Source: Nocardia africana NBRC 100379 (GTDB taxonomy: Bacteria > Actinomycetota > Actinomycetes > Mycobacteriales > Mycobacteriaceae). Taken from it: a stretch of 64,000 nucleotides of DNA. Positions 26,376-33,945 of this stretch are shown in pieces. Where the stretch lies: positions 310,001 through 374,000 of the forward strand of contig NZ_BDAV01000010.1 of NCBI RefSeq assembly GCF_001612635.1, in the 5' to 3' direction. Numbering within the stretch: position 1 is the first letter of the stretch; each line of letters starts with the position of its first letter. The translations under genes and the position numbers were made by a program. Below the pieces are notes generated by a model. It was not told where the DNA came from. It was given only the letters and a program-made list of their open reading frames with translations, and did not search any database.

Positions 26376-26621
26376 ATGACCGAACAGGACATCCTTGCCC
26401 ACATCCAGGACCTGGTGAAGCAGGAGCATCAGCTGCGGTCCAAGGCCACCAGCGGGGAGCTCGATCCCGAGACCGAGCGGGCGAAGCTGGCCGATCTCGA
26501 GGTGATGCTGGATCAGTGCTGGGATCTGCTGCGGCAGCGGCGGGCCCGCATCGACCAGGGCGGCAACCCGGACGAGGCCCAGGCCAACCCCGTGAAGCAG
26601 GTCGAAGGGTACCTGCAGTAA
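26376..26621 (+). CDS. DUF2630 family small protein
   Basis: Eighty-one residues, charged and helical, with no signal peptide or membrane segment. The start MTEQDILAHIQDLVKQEHQL, a central LADLEVMLDQCWDLLRQRRA, and the Asn/Pro-containing tail match the DUF2630 family of actinobacteria in length and pattern. Its function is unknown; a coiled-coil oligomer is plausible from the heptad-like spacing. The ATG at 26376 was chosen because a TACCAT hexamer ends 6 nt before it. It follows the giant gene after a hairpin and precedes the esterase gene, which has its own promoter, so it looks monocistronic. Confidence 0.82.
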   Translation: MTEQDILAHIQDLVKQEHQLRSKATSGELDPETERAKLADLEVMLDQCWDLLRQRRARIDQGGNPDEAQANPVKQVEGYLQ

Positions 26622-26625
26622 CGGT

Positions 26626-26631
26626 TAGCAT
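26626..26631 (+). promoter_or_regulatory. -10 hexamer TAGCAT, leaderless promoter
   Basis: TAGCAT ends 6 nt before the ATG at 26638. It lies within 10 bases of the stop of the preceding small gene. Confidence 0.5.
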
Positions 26632-26637
26632 CGGGTC

Positions 26638-28143
26638 ATGGTTGACATCACGACCGCCGACGGCGTTGTCCGCGGTCTCAGACGGCGTCGCATCGCGCAG
26701 TGGCGTTCGATTCCGTTCGCCGCGCCGCCCGTCGGCGATCTTCGTTTCCGCGCGCCGCAGCCCGTCGAGAGCTGGTCCGGGGTGCGCATGGCCACCGAAT
26801 ACGGATTCGCCGCGATGCAGCAGCGCGACGGCGCGCGCATCGGACCACGCGGCGCACAACCGACGAGTGAGGACTGCCTGACTCTGAATGTCACCGCGCC
26901 CGTGGAGCCGGCCGGCACACCCCGGCCGGTCATGGTGTTCATCCACGGTGGCGGTTATGTGCTGGGCACCTCGGCGCTGCGGTTGTATTCCGGAGCCCGG
27001 CTGGCATTGCGCGGCGATGTGGTCGTCGTGTCGTTCAACTATCGGCTGGGCGCCTTCGGCTATGTCGACTTCGGTGAATTCTCCACGGCGACAAGGCCGT
27101 TCGAATCGAACCTGGGTCTGCGCGACCAGGTGGCGGCGCTGCGGTGGGTGCAGCGCAATATCGCCGCCTTCGGCGGCGATCCGAACAACGTGACCATCTT
27201 CGGCGAATCGGCGGGGGCGCACGCGGTGGTCAGCCTGCTCGCCACTCCGGCCGCGGCCGGGCTGTTCCATCGCGCCATCGCGCAGAGCGCCCCGGCGGAC
27301 TGGTCGCTGACGGCCGAGGCGGCGCGGGCCTTCGCCCGGCGCTGCGTCGACAATCTCGGCGCCACGCCGGAACAGGCGGCCGAGGCGCTGAGCACCGCCG
27401 GCGCGAACGATATCCGCAAGGCCGCCGATCGCGCGATCGGCGATGTGCTGTGGCGCCAGCCCGGCAGTTTCCCCGCCGCCCCGGTCGTCGACGGCGATTT
27501 CCTGCCGATGGACCCGATCGATGCCATCGCCGCCGGGCACGCCCACGCCGTCCCGCTGATCATCGGCACCAATCGCGACGAGGCGACGCTGTTCAAACGC
27601 TTCGACCGCTCCCTGCCCACCACCGCCGAACAGCTGCACGTGGCGTTGTCGCGCTGCGGCGACGCCGACCTCGAAAAGCGGGTCGTCGCGGCCTATCCCG
27701 GCTATCCGTCGCGGCGGGCCGCCGTGCGCATGGGCGGTGACTTCGTCTTCTGGCGGCCCACCGTGGAGGTGCTCGAGGGCCACAGCCGCCACGCCCCGAC
27801 CTACGCCTATCGGTTCGACTACGCACCGCGCGCGGTCCAGCTGGCCGGCTTCGGCGCCACCCACGCCCTCGATCTGATTCCGGTGTTCGGCGGGGTGGAC
27901 AGCCCCATCGGGCGCGGCCTCACCGCGGCCGGCGGCTATCGGGACTTCCTCGCGGTGCAGCGCGAATTCCAGGACAATTGGCTCTCGTTCGCCCGCAAGG
28001 GCGAGCCGCTGCCGTCCTGGCCGCAGTACACCGAGCAGCGCCGCAGTACCCGCATCATCGACAGCCCGGCCCGGGTGGAGGTCGATCCGGACCGTGAGAA
28101 ACGCCTCGCATGGCACGGGGTCCGGGTTCCCGCGCTGGTCTGA
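26638..28143 (+). CDS. Type-B carboxylesterase/lipase
   Basis: A 501-residue alpha/beta hydrolase of the carboxylesterase/cholinesterase family, expected to hydrolyse carboxylic esters; the natural substrate is not known. Visible signatures are EDCLTLNV, the oxyanion loop FIHGGGYV, the nucleophile elbow FGESAGA (Ser191), an acid in NRDEATLF (Glu315) and a His in GATHALDL (His409). Length and order are standard. There is no signal peptide, so it should be cytoplasmic. It ends one base before the convergent glycosylase gene, leaving no room for a terminator between them. Confidence 0.9.
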   Translation: MVDITTADGVVRGLRRRRIAQWRSIPFAAPPVGDLRFRAPQPVESWSGVRMATEYGFAAMQQRDGARIGPRGAQPTSEDCLTLNVTAPVEPAGTPRPVMVFIHGGGYVLGTSALRLYSGARLALRGDVVVVSFNYRLGAFGYVDFGEFSTATRPFESNLGLRDQVAALRWVQRNIAAFGGDPNNVTIFGESAGAHAVVSLLATPAAAGLFHRAIAQSAPADWSLTAEAARAFARRCVDNLGATPEQAAEALSTAGANDIRKAADRAIGDVLWRQPGSFPAAPVVDGDFLPMDPIDAIAAGHAHAVPLIIGTNRDEATLFKRFDRSLPTTAEQLHVALSRCGDADLEKRVVAAYPGYPSRRAAVRMGGDFVFWRPTVEVLEGHSRHAPTYAYRFDYAPRAVQLAGFGATHALDLIPVFGGVDSPIGRGLTAAGGYRDFLAVQREFQDNWLSFARKGEPLPSWPQYTEQRRSTRIIDSPARVEVDPDREKRLAWHGVRVPALV

Positions 28144-28144
28144 C

Positions 28145-29011
28145 CTACTTGAGCAGCCGGGACATGCGCCGGTCGGCGAGGATCTTGCCGCCGGTCTGAC
28201 AGGTCGGGCAGTACTGGAACGACTTGTCGGCGTAGGCGACCTCCCGCACGGTGTCACCGCAGACCGGGCAGGGCAGTCCGGTCCGCGCGTGCACCTGCAT
28301 GCCGGAGCGCTTCTCCCCCTTGAGCCGGGCCGCGTCCTGGCCGACGGAGCGGGTGATCGCATCGGTGAGGATTCCACGCATGGCCCGGTACAACTCGGCG
28401 ACTTTGTCCGCGCCGAGCGTGGACGCCGTGGCGAAGGGCGAGAGCCGGGCGGCGTGCAGGATCTCGTCGGAGTAGGCGTTGCCGATCCCGGCCAGCACGG
28501 TCTGATCGGCCAGCACTGTCTTCAATCGCTGCGAGGTGCCGGCGAGGAGTTCGGCGAAGCGGTCCTCGGAGATCTCGAGCGCGTCGGGGCCCAGCCGGGC
28601 GATGCCGGGCACCGACTGCGGGTCCTCGGTGATCCAGACGGCGAGCCGCTTCTTGGTTCCGGCTTCGGTGAGATCGAAGGCGGGTGTGGCGCCCTCGCGG
28701 GTGAAGAAGTGGACCCGCAGTGCGAGCGGGCCTTTACCCGGTTTCGGCGGCGCGGCGCCCGGTTCGTCGATCCAGCGCAGCCAGCCGCCGCGGGACAGAT
28801 GCGTGATCAGCCACAGGCCGTCGCAGTCGAGGCCCAGATGCTTACCCCAGTGCCCGGCACCGGTGACGTCGCGCCCGGACAGCGCGGTCACCGGCGGATC
28901 GAACGTCTTCAGCACACTCAGCGCCGCGACGTCGACCCGCCCGACAACCGCGCCTACGGCATGCTCGACCAGAAACTGTTCGAGCGCCATGATCTCCGGC
29001 AACTCGGGCAT
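28145..29011 (-). CDS. Fpg/Nei family DNA glycosylase
   Basis: A 288-residue base-excision repair enzyme that should remove oxidised bases and cut the abasic site by beta/delta elimination. The N-terminus MPELPEI gives the catalytic Pro2 and Glu3 after removal of Met. GHWGKHLGL supplies the conserved lysine. A helix-two-turn-helix follows (TVLAGIGNAYSDEIL). The C-terminal zinc finger is CPVC-x16-CPTC. Which subtype (Fpg, Nei1 or Nei2) it is cannot be decided here, so no symbol is given. The start is fixed by the MPELPE sequence and a TAGGCT hexamer 6 nt upstream. Confidence 0.88.
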   Translation of the reverse strand: MPELPEIMALEQFLVEHAVGAVVGRVDVAALSVLKTFDPPVTALSGRDVTGAGHWGKHLGLDCDGLWLITHLSRGGWLRWIDEPGAAPPKPGKGPLALRVHFFTREGATPAFDLTEAGTKKRLAVWITEDPQSVPGIARLGPDALEISEDRFAELLAGTSQRLKTVLADQTVLAGIGNAYSDEILHAARLSPFATASTLGADKVAELYRAMRGILTDAITRSVGQDAARLKGEKRSGMQVHARTGLPCPVCGDTVREVAYADKSFQYCPTCQTGGKILADRRMSRLLK

Positions 29012-29017
29012 TCCCGC

Positions 29018-29023
29018 AGCCTA
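29018..29023 (-). promoter_or_regulatory. -10 hexamer TAGGCT, leaderless promoter
   Basis: On the minus strand TAGGCT ends 6 nt before the ATG of the glycosylase gene. Confidence 0.55.
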
Positions 29024-29084
29024 CCGGCGCCCACCGACAACCGGCCGCTTTCACACGGCACGCGGGACGGCCCGGCCGACGCGA

Positions 29085-29117
29085 ACGGCCGCGTTCCCAC
29101 CGGGAGAACGCGGCCGT
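29085..29117 (-). terminator. Strong 12-bp hairpin
   Basis: ACGGCCGCGTTC and GAACGCGGCCGT form a perfect 12-bp stem with a 9-nt loop. It starts 24 bases after the stop of the secreted-protein gene, so it probably ends that transcript. It separates it from the downstream glycosylase gene, which has its own promoter. Confidence 0.75.
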
Positions 29118-29141
29118 CGAACCCGCGGAACGCGAGTGGAA

Positions 29142-30101
29142 TCACATCTGGACGGGCCCCTGCTGCGGTGCGGCCACACCGGGAGCGACCGCGCCCTCGA
29201 TCGCGCCCACCCCGGCGCCGATCGCGGCACCCGCGGCAGCGGCCGGCGCCGCGATCACCGCGTAACCGATGGCGGCGCCGACGATCGGCATGACGATCAG
29301 GCCGGCGGGCAGGAACGGAACCCCGGCGATCAGACCGGCGACCGCGCCGACGACCGCGCTGGTGCTCGCGATCGGGCTGCTGACGATATTGCCCACACTG
29401 GATCCGATCACCGCGCCACCGAGGGTGTCCGCGGCGATCCGGTCGGAACGCGACGGCTCGAACCCGGCGGAGTCCAGGGTCTGTGCCAGCCCCGCCTCGG
29501 TCTGCGCGGCGGAATCGTTGATCTGCGCGGTCAGCTGTGGATCGATGAAGTCGGGCCGGGGCGTCACGACCGAACCGATCCGGATGGTGCCGTCGGGCGC
29601 CTTGATCGGCGCCACCGGCGGCGCGGGATGGGCGAGGTCGGGCATATGCAGCGCCCCGGGATTCACCATGGCCGGTGCGGTGAGATCGGGCAGGGCCCGA
29701 GTGCTGTTGGCGGCGTTACGGTTCGACGAGATGCCCGCGGCGGGCGCGGCGGCCGGCGCGGTGGCGTCGGCGGTGGTGGCATTCGGTTCCGCATCCGCGA
29801 CCGGCGCGGCGAACGGCGGTACGGCCGGGTCGGTCGCGGCGCTCGGCTGGAACTGCCACGGGTTGGCCTGCGCGACCACGTGTGCCACCGCATCCGCCGC
29901 GTTCGACACACCGGCGGCGACGGTTCCGGCGTCCGGCAGCATCCCGGCGGCCGGTGCCACACCCGAATCGGCGCTCGGCGCGGCCGCCCCCGCCACACCC
30001 GTCTGCCACAGTGCCACGGTCAGTGGCAACGCACCGATGACGAGTGAGGAACCAACGCGCCGGCACCACTGTCCCGATGCCGCCGAATGCTGCCCTGCCA
30101 T
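29142..30101 (-). CDS. Secreted Ala/Pro-rich protein with hydrophobic C-terminal half
   Basis: 319 residues. The N-terminus has Arg residues, a hydrophobic core (SSLVIGALPLTVALW) and AGAAAP, a likely signal peptide cut near residue 40. A low-complexity Ala/Pro/Thr region follows, then a motif-poor middle (IRIGSVVTPRPDFIDPQLTA). The C-terminal 100 residues are Gly/Ala/Val-rich with small-residue zippers (GAVIGSSVGNIV; GAAIGAGVGAIEGAV), suggesting insertion into or assembly at the cell envelope. I recall such proteins in Nocardia under the uninformative name insoluble domain protein. Function unknown. A GGAGG sequence sits 6 bases before the ATG, so this gene is leadered, unlike its neighbours. 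Confidence 0.75.
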   Translation of the reverse strand: MAGQHSAASGQWCRRVGSSLVIGALPLTVALWQTGVAGAAAPSADSGVAPAAGMLPDAGTVAAGVSNAADAVAHVVAQANPWQFQPSAATDPAVPPFAAPVADAEPNATTADATAPAAAPAAGISSNRNAANSTRALPDLTAPAMVNPGALHMPDLAHPAPPVAPIKAPDGTIRIGSVVTPRPDFIDPQLTAQINDSAAQTEAGLAQTLDSAGFEPSRSDRIAADTLGGAVIGSSVGNIVSSPIASTSAVVGAVAGLIAGVPFLPAGLIVMPIVGAAIGYAVIAAPAAAAGAAIGAGVGAIEGAVAPGVAAPQQGPVQM

Positions 30102-30205
30102 GAAAACCTCCAGTCGGATTCCGATCGATTGACAGTGATTCGAAATCGCCGGTGGTCTGGATCACATTCGTATCGATGTATTCCACAGCAATTTTGGAGC
30201 TATTT

Positions 30206-30217
30206 CGGACATGTCCG
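30206..30217. promoter_or_regulatory. Perfect 12-bp palindrome
   Basis: CGGACATGTCCG lies in the 131-base gap between the cobF stop and the secreted-protein gene. The gap is more AT-rich than its surroundings and must hold that gene's promoter. The palindrome could be an operator; no regulator is known. Confidence 0.4.
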
Positions 30218-30232
30218 CGGCGCGAACGGCCG

Positions 30233-30985
30233 CTAACCGACTCTGCGCAAAAGGTATATGTCCATCACCCACCCTTTGGCTTCCCGAAGTTCGTTGCGAC
30301 GCCGGACTATTCGATCCTCCACCGCACGCAGCGGACCCTCGATCAACGTCTCGTCCGGCATCCCCAGGTAGGCGCCCCACCAGATGTGCAGATCGTCGCC
30401 GGGCACCTGCGTGAACGAACACTCGCCGTCGAGCATCACCAGCGTCGGCCCGTCGGCCGCCACGCCCTCGGCGCGCACGCGGCGACCGGTGGTGATGTGC
30501 ACCGGTTCGCCGATCTCGTGCAGCACGATGCGATGGGCCGCCGCCAGCGCCTGGGCGCTGGTGACCCCGGGGATCACCGTGTACTCGAATCGCGTTCCCG
30601 CGTCCAGCACCCGCTGCACCATCCGCAGTGTGCTGTCGTAGAGCGAGGGATCGCCCCAGACCAGAATGCCGCCGACCCCCTCGGCGGCATCGAACGCCTC
30701 GGCCAGCAGTTCGGCCCGGCGGCGATGCCAGTCGTCGACCACCTCGCGATAATCGGCGGCGCCCTCGACCGTGCGTTCGCGCGGCGGATCGGCGATGGCC
30801 ACCACGCGATGGGCCGGATCGGCGTGCGCGGCGAGGATCGCGGCGCGGACCTCGGTCAGTTCCCGCTTGGTCTCCCCCTTACCGATGACGAAGAACGTGT
30901 CGACCTGCCGAATCGCCTCGACCGCCTGCACGGTCACCTGCCGGGGATCCCCGGCGCCGATTCCGATCACATACAGCATGCGCAC
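30233..30985 (-). CDS. cobF: Precorrin-6A synthase (deacetylating) CobF
   Basis: A SAM-dependent methyltransferase of aerobic cobalamin synthesis. It methylates C-1 of precorrin-5 and releases the acetyl group, giving precorrin-6A. VIGIGAGDPRQVTVQA is the family N-terminus with the SAM loop. GILVWGDPSLYDSTLR and VIPGVTSAQALAAAH are typical of corrin methyltransferases. About 250 residues, normal for CobF. The frame is open to a GTG at 31012, but the GTG at 30985 (reading VRMLYVIGIG) is preferred because a TAGCCT hexamer ends 8 nt before it; an ATG two codons later is also possible. It is divergent from thyA, and no other cob genes are in the window. Confidence 0.87.
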   Translation of the reverse strand: MRMLYVIGIGAGDPRQVTVQAVEAIRQVDTFFVIGKGETKRELTEVRAAILAAHADPAHRVVAIADPPRERTVEGAADYREVVDDWHRRRAELLAEAFDAAEGVGGILVWGDPSLYDSTLRMVQRVLDAGTRFEYTVIPGVTSAQALAAAHRIVLHEIGEPVHITTGRRVRAEGVAADGPTLVMLDGECSFTQVPGDDLHIWWGAYLGMPDETLIEGPLRAVEDRIVRRRNELREAKGWVMDIYLLRRVG

Positions 30986-30993
30986 GGTGCCCC

Positions 30994-30999
30994 AGGCTA
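30994..30999 (-). promoter_or_regulatory. -10 hexamer TAGCCT for cobF
   Basis: On the minus strand TAGCCT ends 8 nt before the GTG at 30985. This supports that start over the longer reading, whose start codon would lie upstream of the promoter. Confidence 0.5.
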
Positions 31000-31042
31000 G
31001 CCAGCGGGCCACCGCGGGATGAGGGCGGTGGTCGCCCGAAGG

Positions 31043-31048
31043 CTAGGC
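31043..31048 (+). promoter_or_regulatory. -10 hexamer TAGGCT for thyA
   Basis: TAGGCT ends 8 nt before the thyA ATG at 31057. It faces away from the cobF promoter 44 bases to the left. Confidence 0.5.
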
Positions 31049-31056
31049 TTGCGGAT

Positions 31057-31869
31057 ATGGACGGCGCGCCCGGAAACGACACCCAGTACGAGGATCTGCT
31101 GCGGCTGGTACTCGAGCGCGGTACGCCGAAATCCGACCGCACCGGTACGGGTACGCGTTCGATTTTCGGACATCAGCTGCGCTACGACCTCTCCGCCGGA
31201 TTCCCCCTGATCACCACGAAAAAGGTGCATCTCAAATCCATCGTCTACGAATTGCTGTGGTTCCTGCGCGGCGATTCCAATATTCGCTGGCTGCACGAGC
31301 ACGGCGTGACGATCTGGGACGAATGGGCCGATGCGCACGGTGAACTCGGACCGGTCTACGGCGTCCAGTGGCGCAGCTGGCCCACTCCGGACGGCACCCA
31401 CATCGACCAGATCGCGCAAGTCCTGCAGACCCTGCGCACCGATCCCGATTCCCGCCGGATCATCGTCTCGGCGTGGAACGTGGCGGACCTGGACAAGATG
31501 GCGCTGGCCCCGTGCCACGCGTTCTTCCAATTCCACGTGGCGGACGGAAAACTGTCCTGCCAGCTGTATCAGCGCAGCGCCGACCTGTTTCTCGGGGTGC
31601 CGTTCAACATCGCGAGCTACGCCCTGCTGACCCACATGGTCGCGCAGCAGACCGAATTGGAACCCGGCGATTTCATCTGGACCGGCGGCGACTGCCACAT
31701 CTACGACAACCATCTGACGCAGGTCCGCGAACAACTCGGCCGCGAGCCGTATCCGTTCCCGCGGTTGCATCTGCGGCCCGCGCCGAGCCTGTTCGACTAC
31801 ACCTACGACGACGTGGAAGTGCTCGACTACCGCCACCATCCGGCGATCAAGGCCCCGGTGGCGGTATGA
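31057..31869 (+). CDS. thyA: Thymidylate synthase ThyA
   Basis: Makes dTMP from dUMP with methylene-tetrahydrofolate, yielding dihydrofolate. 270 residues, full length. Signatures include RTGTGTRSIFG, the substrate-binding RRIIVSAWN, the catalytic Cys153 in LAPCHAFFQF, QLYQRSADLFLGVPFNIASY, and IYDNHLTQ. The stop overlaps the folA start by four bases (ATGA), so the enzyme that makes dihydrofolate is translationally coupled to the one that reduces it. A TAGGCT hexamer immediately upstream suggests a leaderless transcript. Confidence 0.97.
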   Translation: MDGAPGNDTQYEDLLRLVLERGTPKSDRTGTGTRSIFGHQLRYDLSAGFPLITTKKVHLKSIVYELLWFLRGDSNIRWLHEHGVTIWDEWADAHGELGPVYGVQWRSWPTPDGTHIDQIAQVLQTLRTDPDSRRIIVSAWNVADLDKMALAPCHAFFQFHVADGKLSCQLYQRSADLFLGVPFNIASYALLTHMVAQQTELEPGDFIWTGGDCHIYDNHLTQVREQLGREPYPFPRLHLRPAPSLFDYTYDDVEVLDYRHHPAIKAPVAV

Positions 31870-32372
31870 GCCGCATCGGCCTGATCTGGGCGCAGACCCC
31901 GGCCGGCGTGATCGGCGCCGACAACGCCATCCCGTGGCGGGTGCCGGAGGATATTGCACATTTCAAAGTGGTCACCGCCGATCATCCGGTGCTGATGGGC
32001 CGGCGCACTTGGGATTCGCTGCCCGCTCGCTTCCGGCCGCTGCCCGGACGCCGCAATATCGTGATCACGCGGCAATCGCAGTGGTCGGCCCCGGGCGCCG
32101 AACGTGCCGATTCGGTGGCCGGCGCCATCGCACTGGCCGCCGCGGATACCGTGTGGATCATCGGTGGCGGCGAAATTTACCGGCAGGCAATGGATTACGC
32201 GACCGAACTGATGGTCACCGAAGTCGACGCCGATATTCCCGGCGACGCCTACGCACCCGCGATCGAGGGCGACTGGCGGGTGGAGGACGCGCCCTGGTCG
32301 CAGTCGCGCTCGGGTCTGCGCTACCGGATCCGGCGCTTCGCCCGCGACACCGCCCCCGCTACCGTCGGCTGA
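31866..32372 (+). CDS. folA: Dihydrofolate reductase
   Basis: Reduces dihydrofolate to tetrahydrofolate with NADPH, completing the thymidylate cycle. 168 residues. It begins MSRIGLIWAQTPAGVIGADN, and IPWRVPEDIAHFK holds the substrate-binding acid in WRVPED. LMGRRTWDSLP and NIVITRQ are the NADPH-binding segments, and VWIIGGGEIYRQAM is the glycine-rich nucleotide loop. The start overlaps the thyA stop by four bases. Mycobacteria carry the same thyA-dfrA order. Confidence 0.95.
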   Translation: MSRIGLIWAQTPAGVIGADNAIPWRVPEDIAHFKVVTADHPVLMGRRTWDSLPARFRPLPGRRNIVITRQSQWSAPGAERADSVAGAIALAAADTVWIIGGGEIYRQAMDYATELMVTEVDADIPGDAYAPAIEGDWRVEDAPWSQSRSGLRYRIRRFARDTAPATVG

Positions 32373-32504
32373 ACCGAGTCCGGCAGGTATCGAACCCGAA
32401 TCGCATCGGCGAAACGCCCGACCGCGCGAGGTGGGTCCGGCATACTCAGCGATATCCAGCCTGTGACCACAGCCAGATCCCGGCTGAACCGCGAGAGGCA
32501 GATC

Positions 32505-32831
32505 ATGGACAAGAAATCGCTGACGGCGGCGGCCCGCCAGCAGCTCAAGCTGGCCGCATCCGCCACGAGTGGACGCAGTTCGCAAACCCTCTACGGCGGC
32601 CACACCCACAGCCTGCGCCAGACCCTCATCGCGCTGACCGCCGGCCAGAGCCTGGCCGAGCACGAAACTCACGGCGAAGCCACCCTGCAGGTCCTGACCG
32701 GAACCCTGATTCTGATCTGCGGCACCAACGAGTGGAAGGGCTCGCCCGGCGATCTGCTCGTCATTCCCTCGGCCCGGCACAGTGTGAAGGCGATCGACGA
32801 CGCGGTATTCCTGCTGACCGTCGCGAAGTGA
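32505..32831 (+). CDS. Small cupin-domain protein
   Basis: 108 residues, a single-domain cupin. HETHGEATLQVLTGTLILIC is the first metal-site motif, with two His and a Glu; GDLLVIPSARHSV is the second, with a His. The metal set is complete enough for binding, but the substrate is unknown. The frame is open from a GTG at 32463. The ATG at 32505 is preferred because GAGAGG precedes it at a suitable distance and the family usually starts at this point. A hairpin after the stop separates it from the peroxidase operon. Confidence 0.8.
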   Translation: MDKKSLTAAARQQLKLAASATSGRSSQTLYGGHTHSLRQTLIALTAGQSLAEHETHGEATLQVLTGTLILICGTNEWKGSPGDLLVIPSARHSVKAIDDAVFLLTVAK

Positions 32832-32846
32832 GGCCGGTCTCGCGAG

Positions 32847-32878
32847 GCCGGGCCGTCCGCACCCGCTGCCGGCCCGGC
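32847..32878 (+). terminator. 8-bp hairpin between cupin and peroxidase genes
   Basis: GCCGGGCC and GGCCCGGC form a perfect stem with a 16-nt loop. It begins 15 bases after the cupin stop and ends 4 bases before the peroxidase -10 hexamer, so it occupies the place where a -35 element would be. Confidence 0.5.
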
Positions 32879-32882
32879 ACCG

Positions 32883-32888
32883 TACCCT
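32883..32888 (+). promoter_or_regulatory. -10 hexamer TACCCT for peroxidase operon
   Basis: TACCCT ends 7 nt before the ATG at 32896, giving a leaderless transcript and favouring that ATG over the TTG at 32890. Confidence 0.5.
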
Positions 32889-32895
32889 GTTGATC

Positions 32896-33945
32896 ATGGG
32901 TGAGCCGCAGCCGATCCTCGATCCGCTTTCGCGCGCCGCGATCTTCCTCGTCGCGACCATCGACGAGGGCGGTGAGCCGGTGGTGCGCGACCTGCTCGCC
33001 GATCTGGCGGGACTGCGGCGCTCGATCGGATTCCGGGTTCCGGAGACGCGACTGTCCTGCGTGACGAGTATCGGTTCCGCCGCGTGGGATCGGCTGTTCG
33101 CCGGCCCGAAACCCGCACAGCTGCACGAATTTCCGGGCTATGCCGGGGAGAAGCATCAGGCCCCGGCCACACCGGGTGATCTGCTGTTTCACATCAAGGG
33201 CGAATTGCCGGACGCCTGTTTCGAATTGGCGATGCTGATCGGTTCCCGGTTGAAGGGCGCGGCCACGATCATCGACGAGACGGTCGGATTCCGCTATTTC
33301 GAACAGCGTGATCTGCTCGGCTTCGTCGACGGCACCGAGAATCCCGAGGGTCCCGCCGCGGTCGCCGCGGCACTGATCGGTGACGAGGACCCCGACTTCG
33401 CCGGCGGCAGTTATGTCGTCGTGCAGAAGTATCTGCACGATCTGGAGGCGTGGAGTTCGCTGACCGTCGAGGAGCAGCAACTCGTCATCGGCCGTACCAA
33501 ACTCGAGGATCTGGAACTGTCCGACGAGGACAAGCCGGCGGATTCCCATGTCGCGGTGAACACCCTGATCGATCCGGACGGCACCGAGCGCCAGATCCTG
33601 CGCGCCAACATGCCCTTCGGCAGTGTCCGCGAGGGCGAATTCGGCACGTACTACATCGCTTACGCGGCTACCCCGGATGTCACCGAGCGGATGTTGGTCC
33701 GCATGTTCCTCGGCACCGACGACGCGCCCTACGACCGCATTCTCGATTTCTCCACCGCGATCACCGGCACCCTGTTCTTCACCCCGGCCAACGATTTCTT
33801 CGACGACCTTCCGGACGCCCCCATGCAGGAGGCGTCGGAGCAGGACCTGGAACTCGCGGCAGCCGGAACCGCCGAGCTGCCCACGGCCGCGCCTGCGGGC
33901 GACGGCTCCCTCGGTATCGGCACGTTGAAAAGGATTCCTCAATGA
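32896..33945 (+). CDS. DyP-type peroxidase, encapsulin cargo
   Basis: A heme peroxidase of the dye-decolourising family, 349 residues. DLLGFVDGTENP holds the catalytic Asp145 in the GxxDG motif. DSHVAVN gives the probable proximal heme ligand His218, and RQILRANMPFG contains the conserved Arg. The C-terminal tail after a Pro/Ala-rich linker reads DGSLGIGTLKRIPQ, the docking peptide that loads DyP enzymes into encapsulin shells. The stop overlaps the start of the encapsulin gene by four bases (ATGA), so cargo and shell are co-translated. Physiological substrate unknown; a role in oxidative stress is usually proposed. Confidence 0.95.
   Translation: MGEPQPILDPLSRAAIFLVATIDEGGEPVVRDLLADLAGLRRSIGFRVPETRLSCVTSIGSAAWDRLFAGPKPAQLHEFPGYAGEKHQAPATPGDLLFHIKGELPDACFELAMLIGSRLKGAATIIDETVGFRYFEQRDLLGFVDGTENPEGPAAVAAALIGDEDPDFAGGSYVVVQKYLHDLEAWSSLTVEEQQLVIGRTKLEDLELSDEDKPADSHVAVNTLIDPDGTERQILRANMPFGSVREGEFGTYYIAYAATPDVTERMLVRMFLGTDDAPYDRILDFSTAITGTLFFTPANDFFDDLPDAPMQEASEQDLELAAAGTAELPTAAPAGDGSLGIGTLKRIPQ

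Noticed and set aside
26374..28377. A 667-codon minus-strand frame opposite the carboxylesterase
   Set aside because: The plus strand has an intact catalytic triad; the minus translation has none.
28536..30047. A 503-codon plus-strand frame opposite the glycosylase and the secreted protein
   Set aside because: It crosses a strong terminator hairpin and two genes with clear motifs on the other strand.
30986..31012. Longer cobF start at 31012
   Set aside because: The extra residues are not part of the CobF fold, and they would place the TAGCCT hexamer inside the gene.
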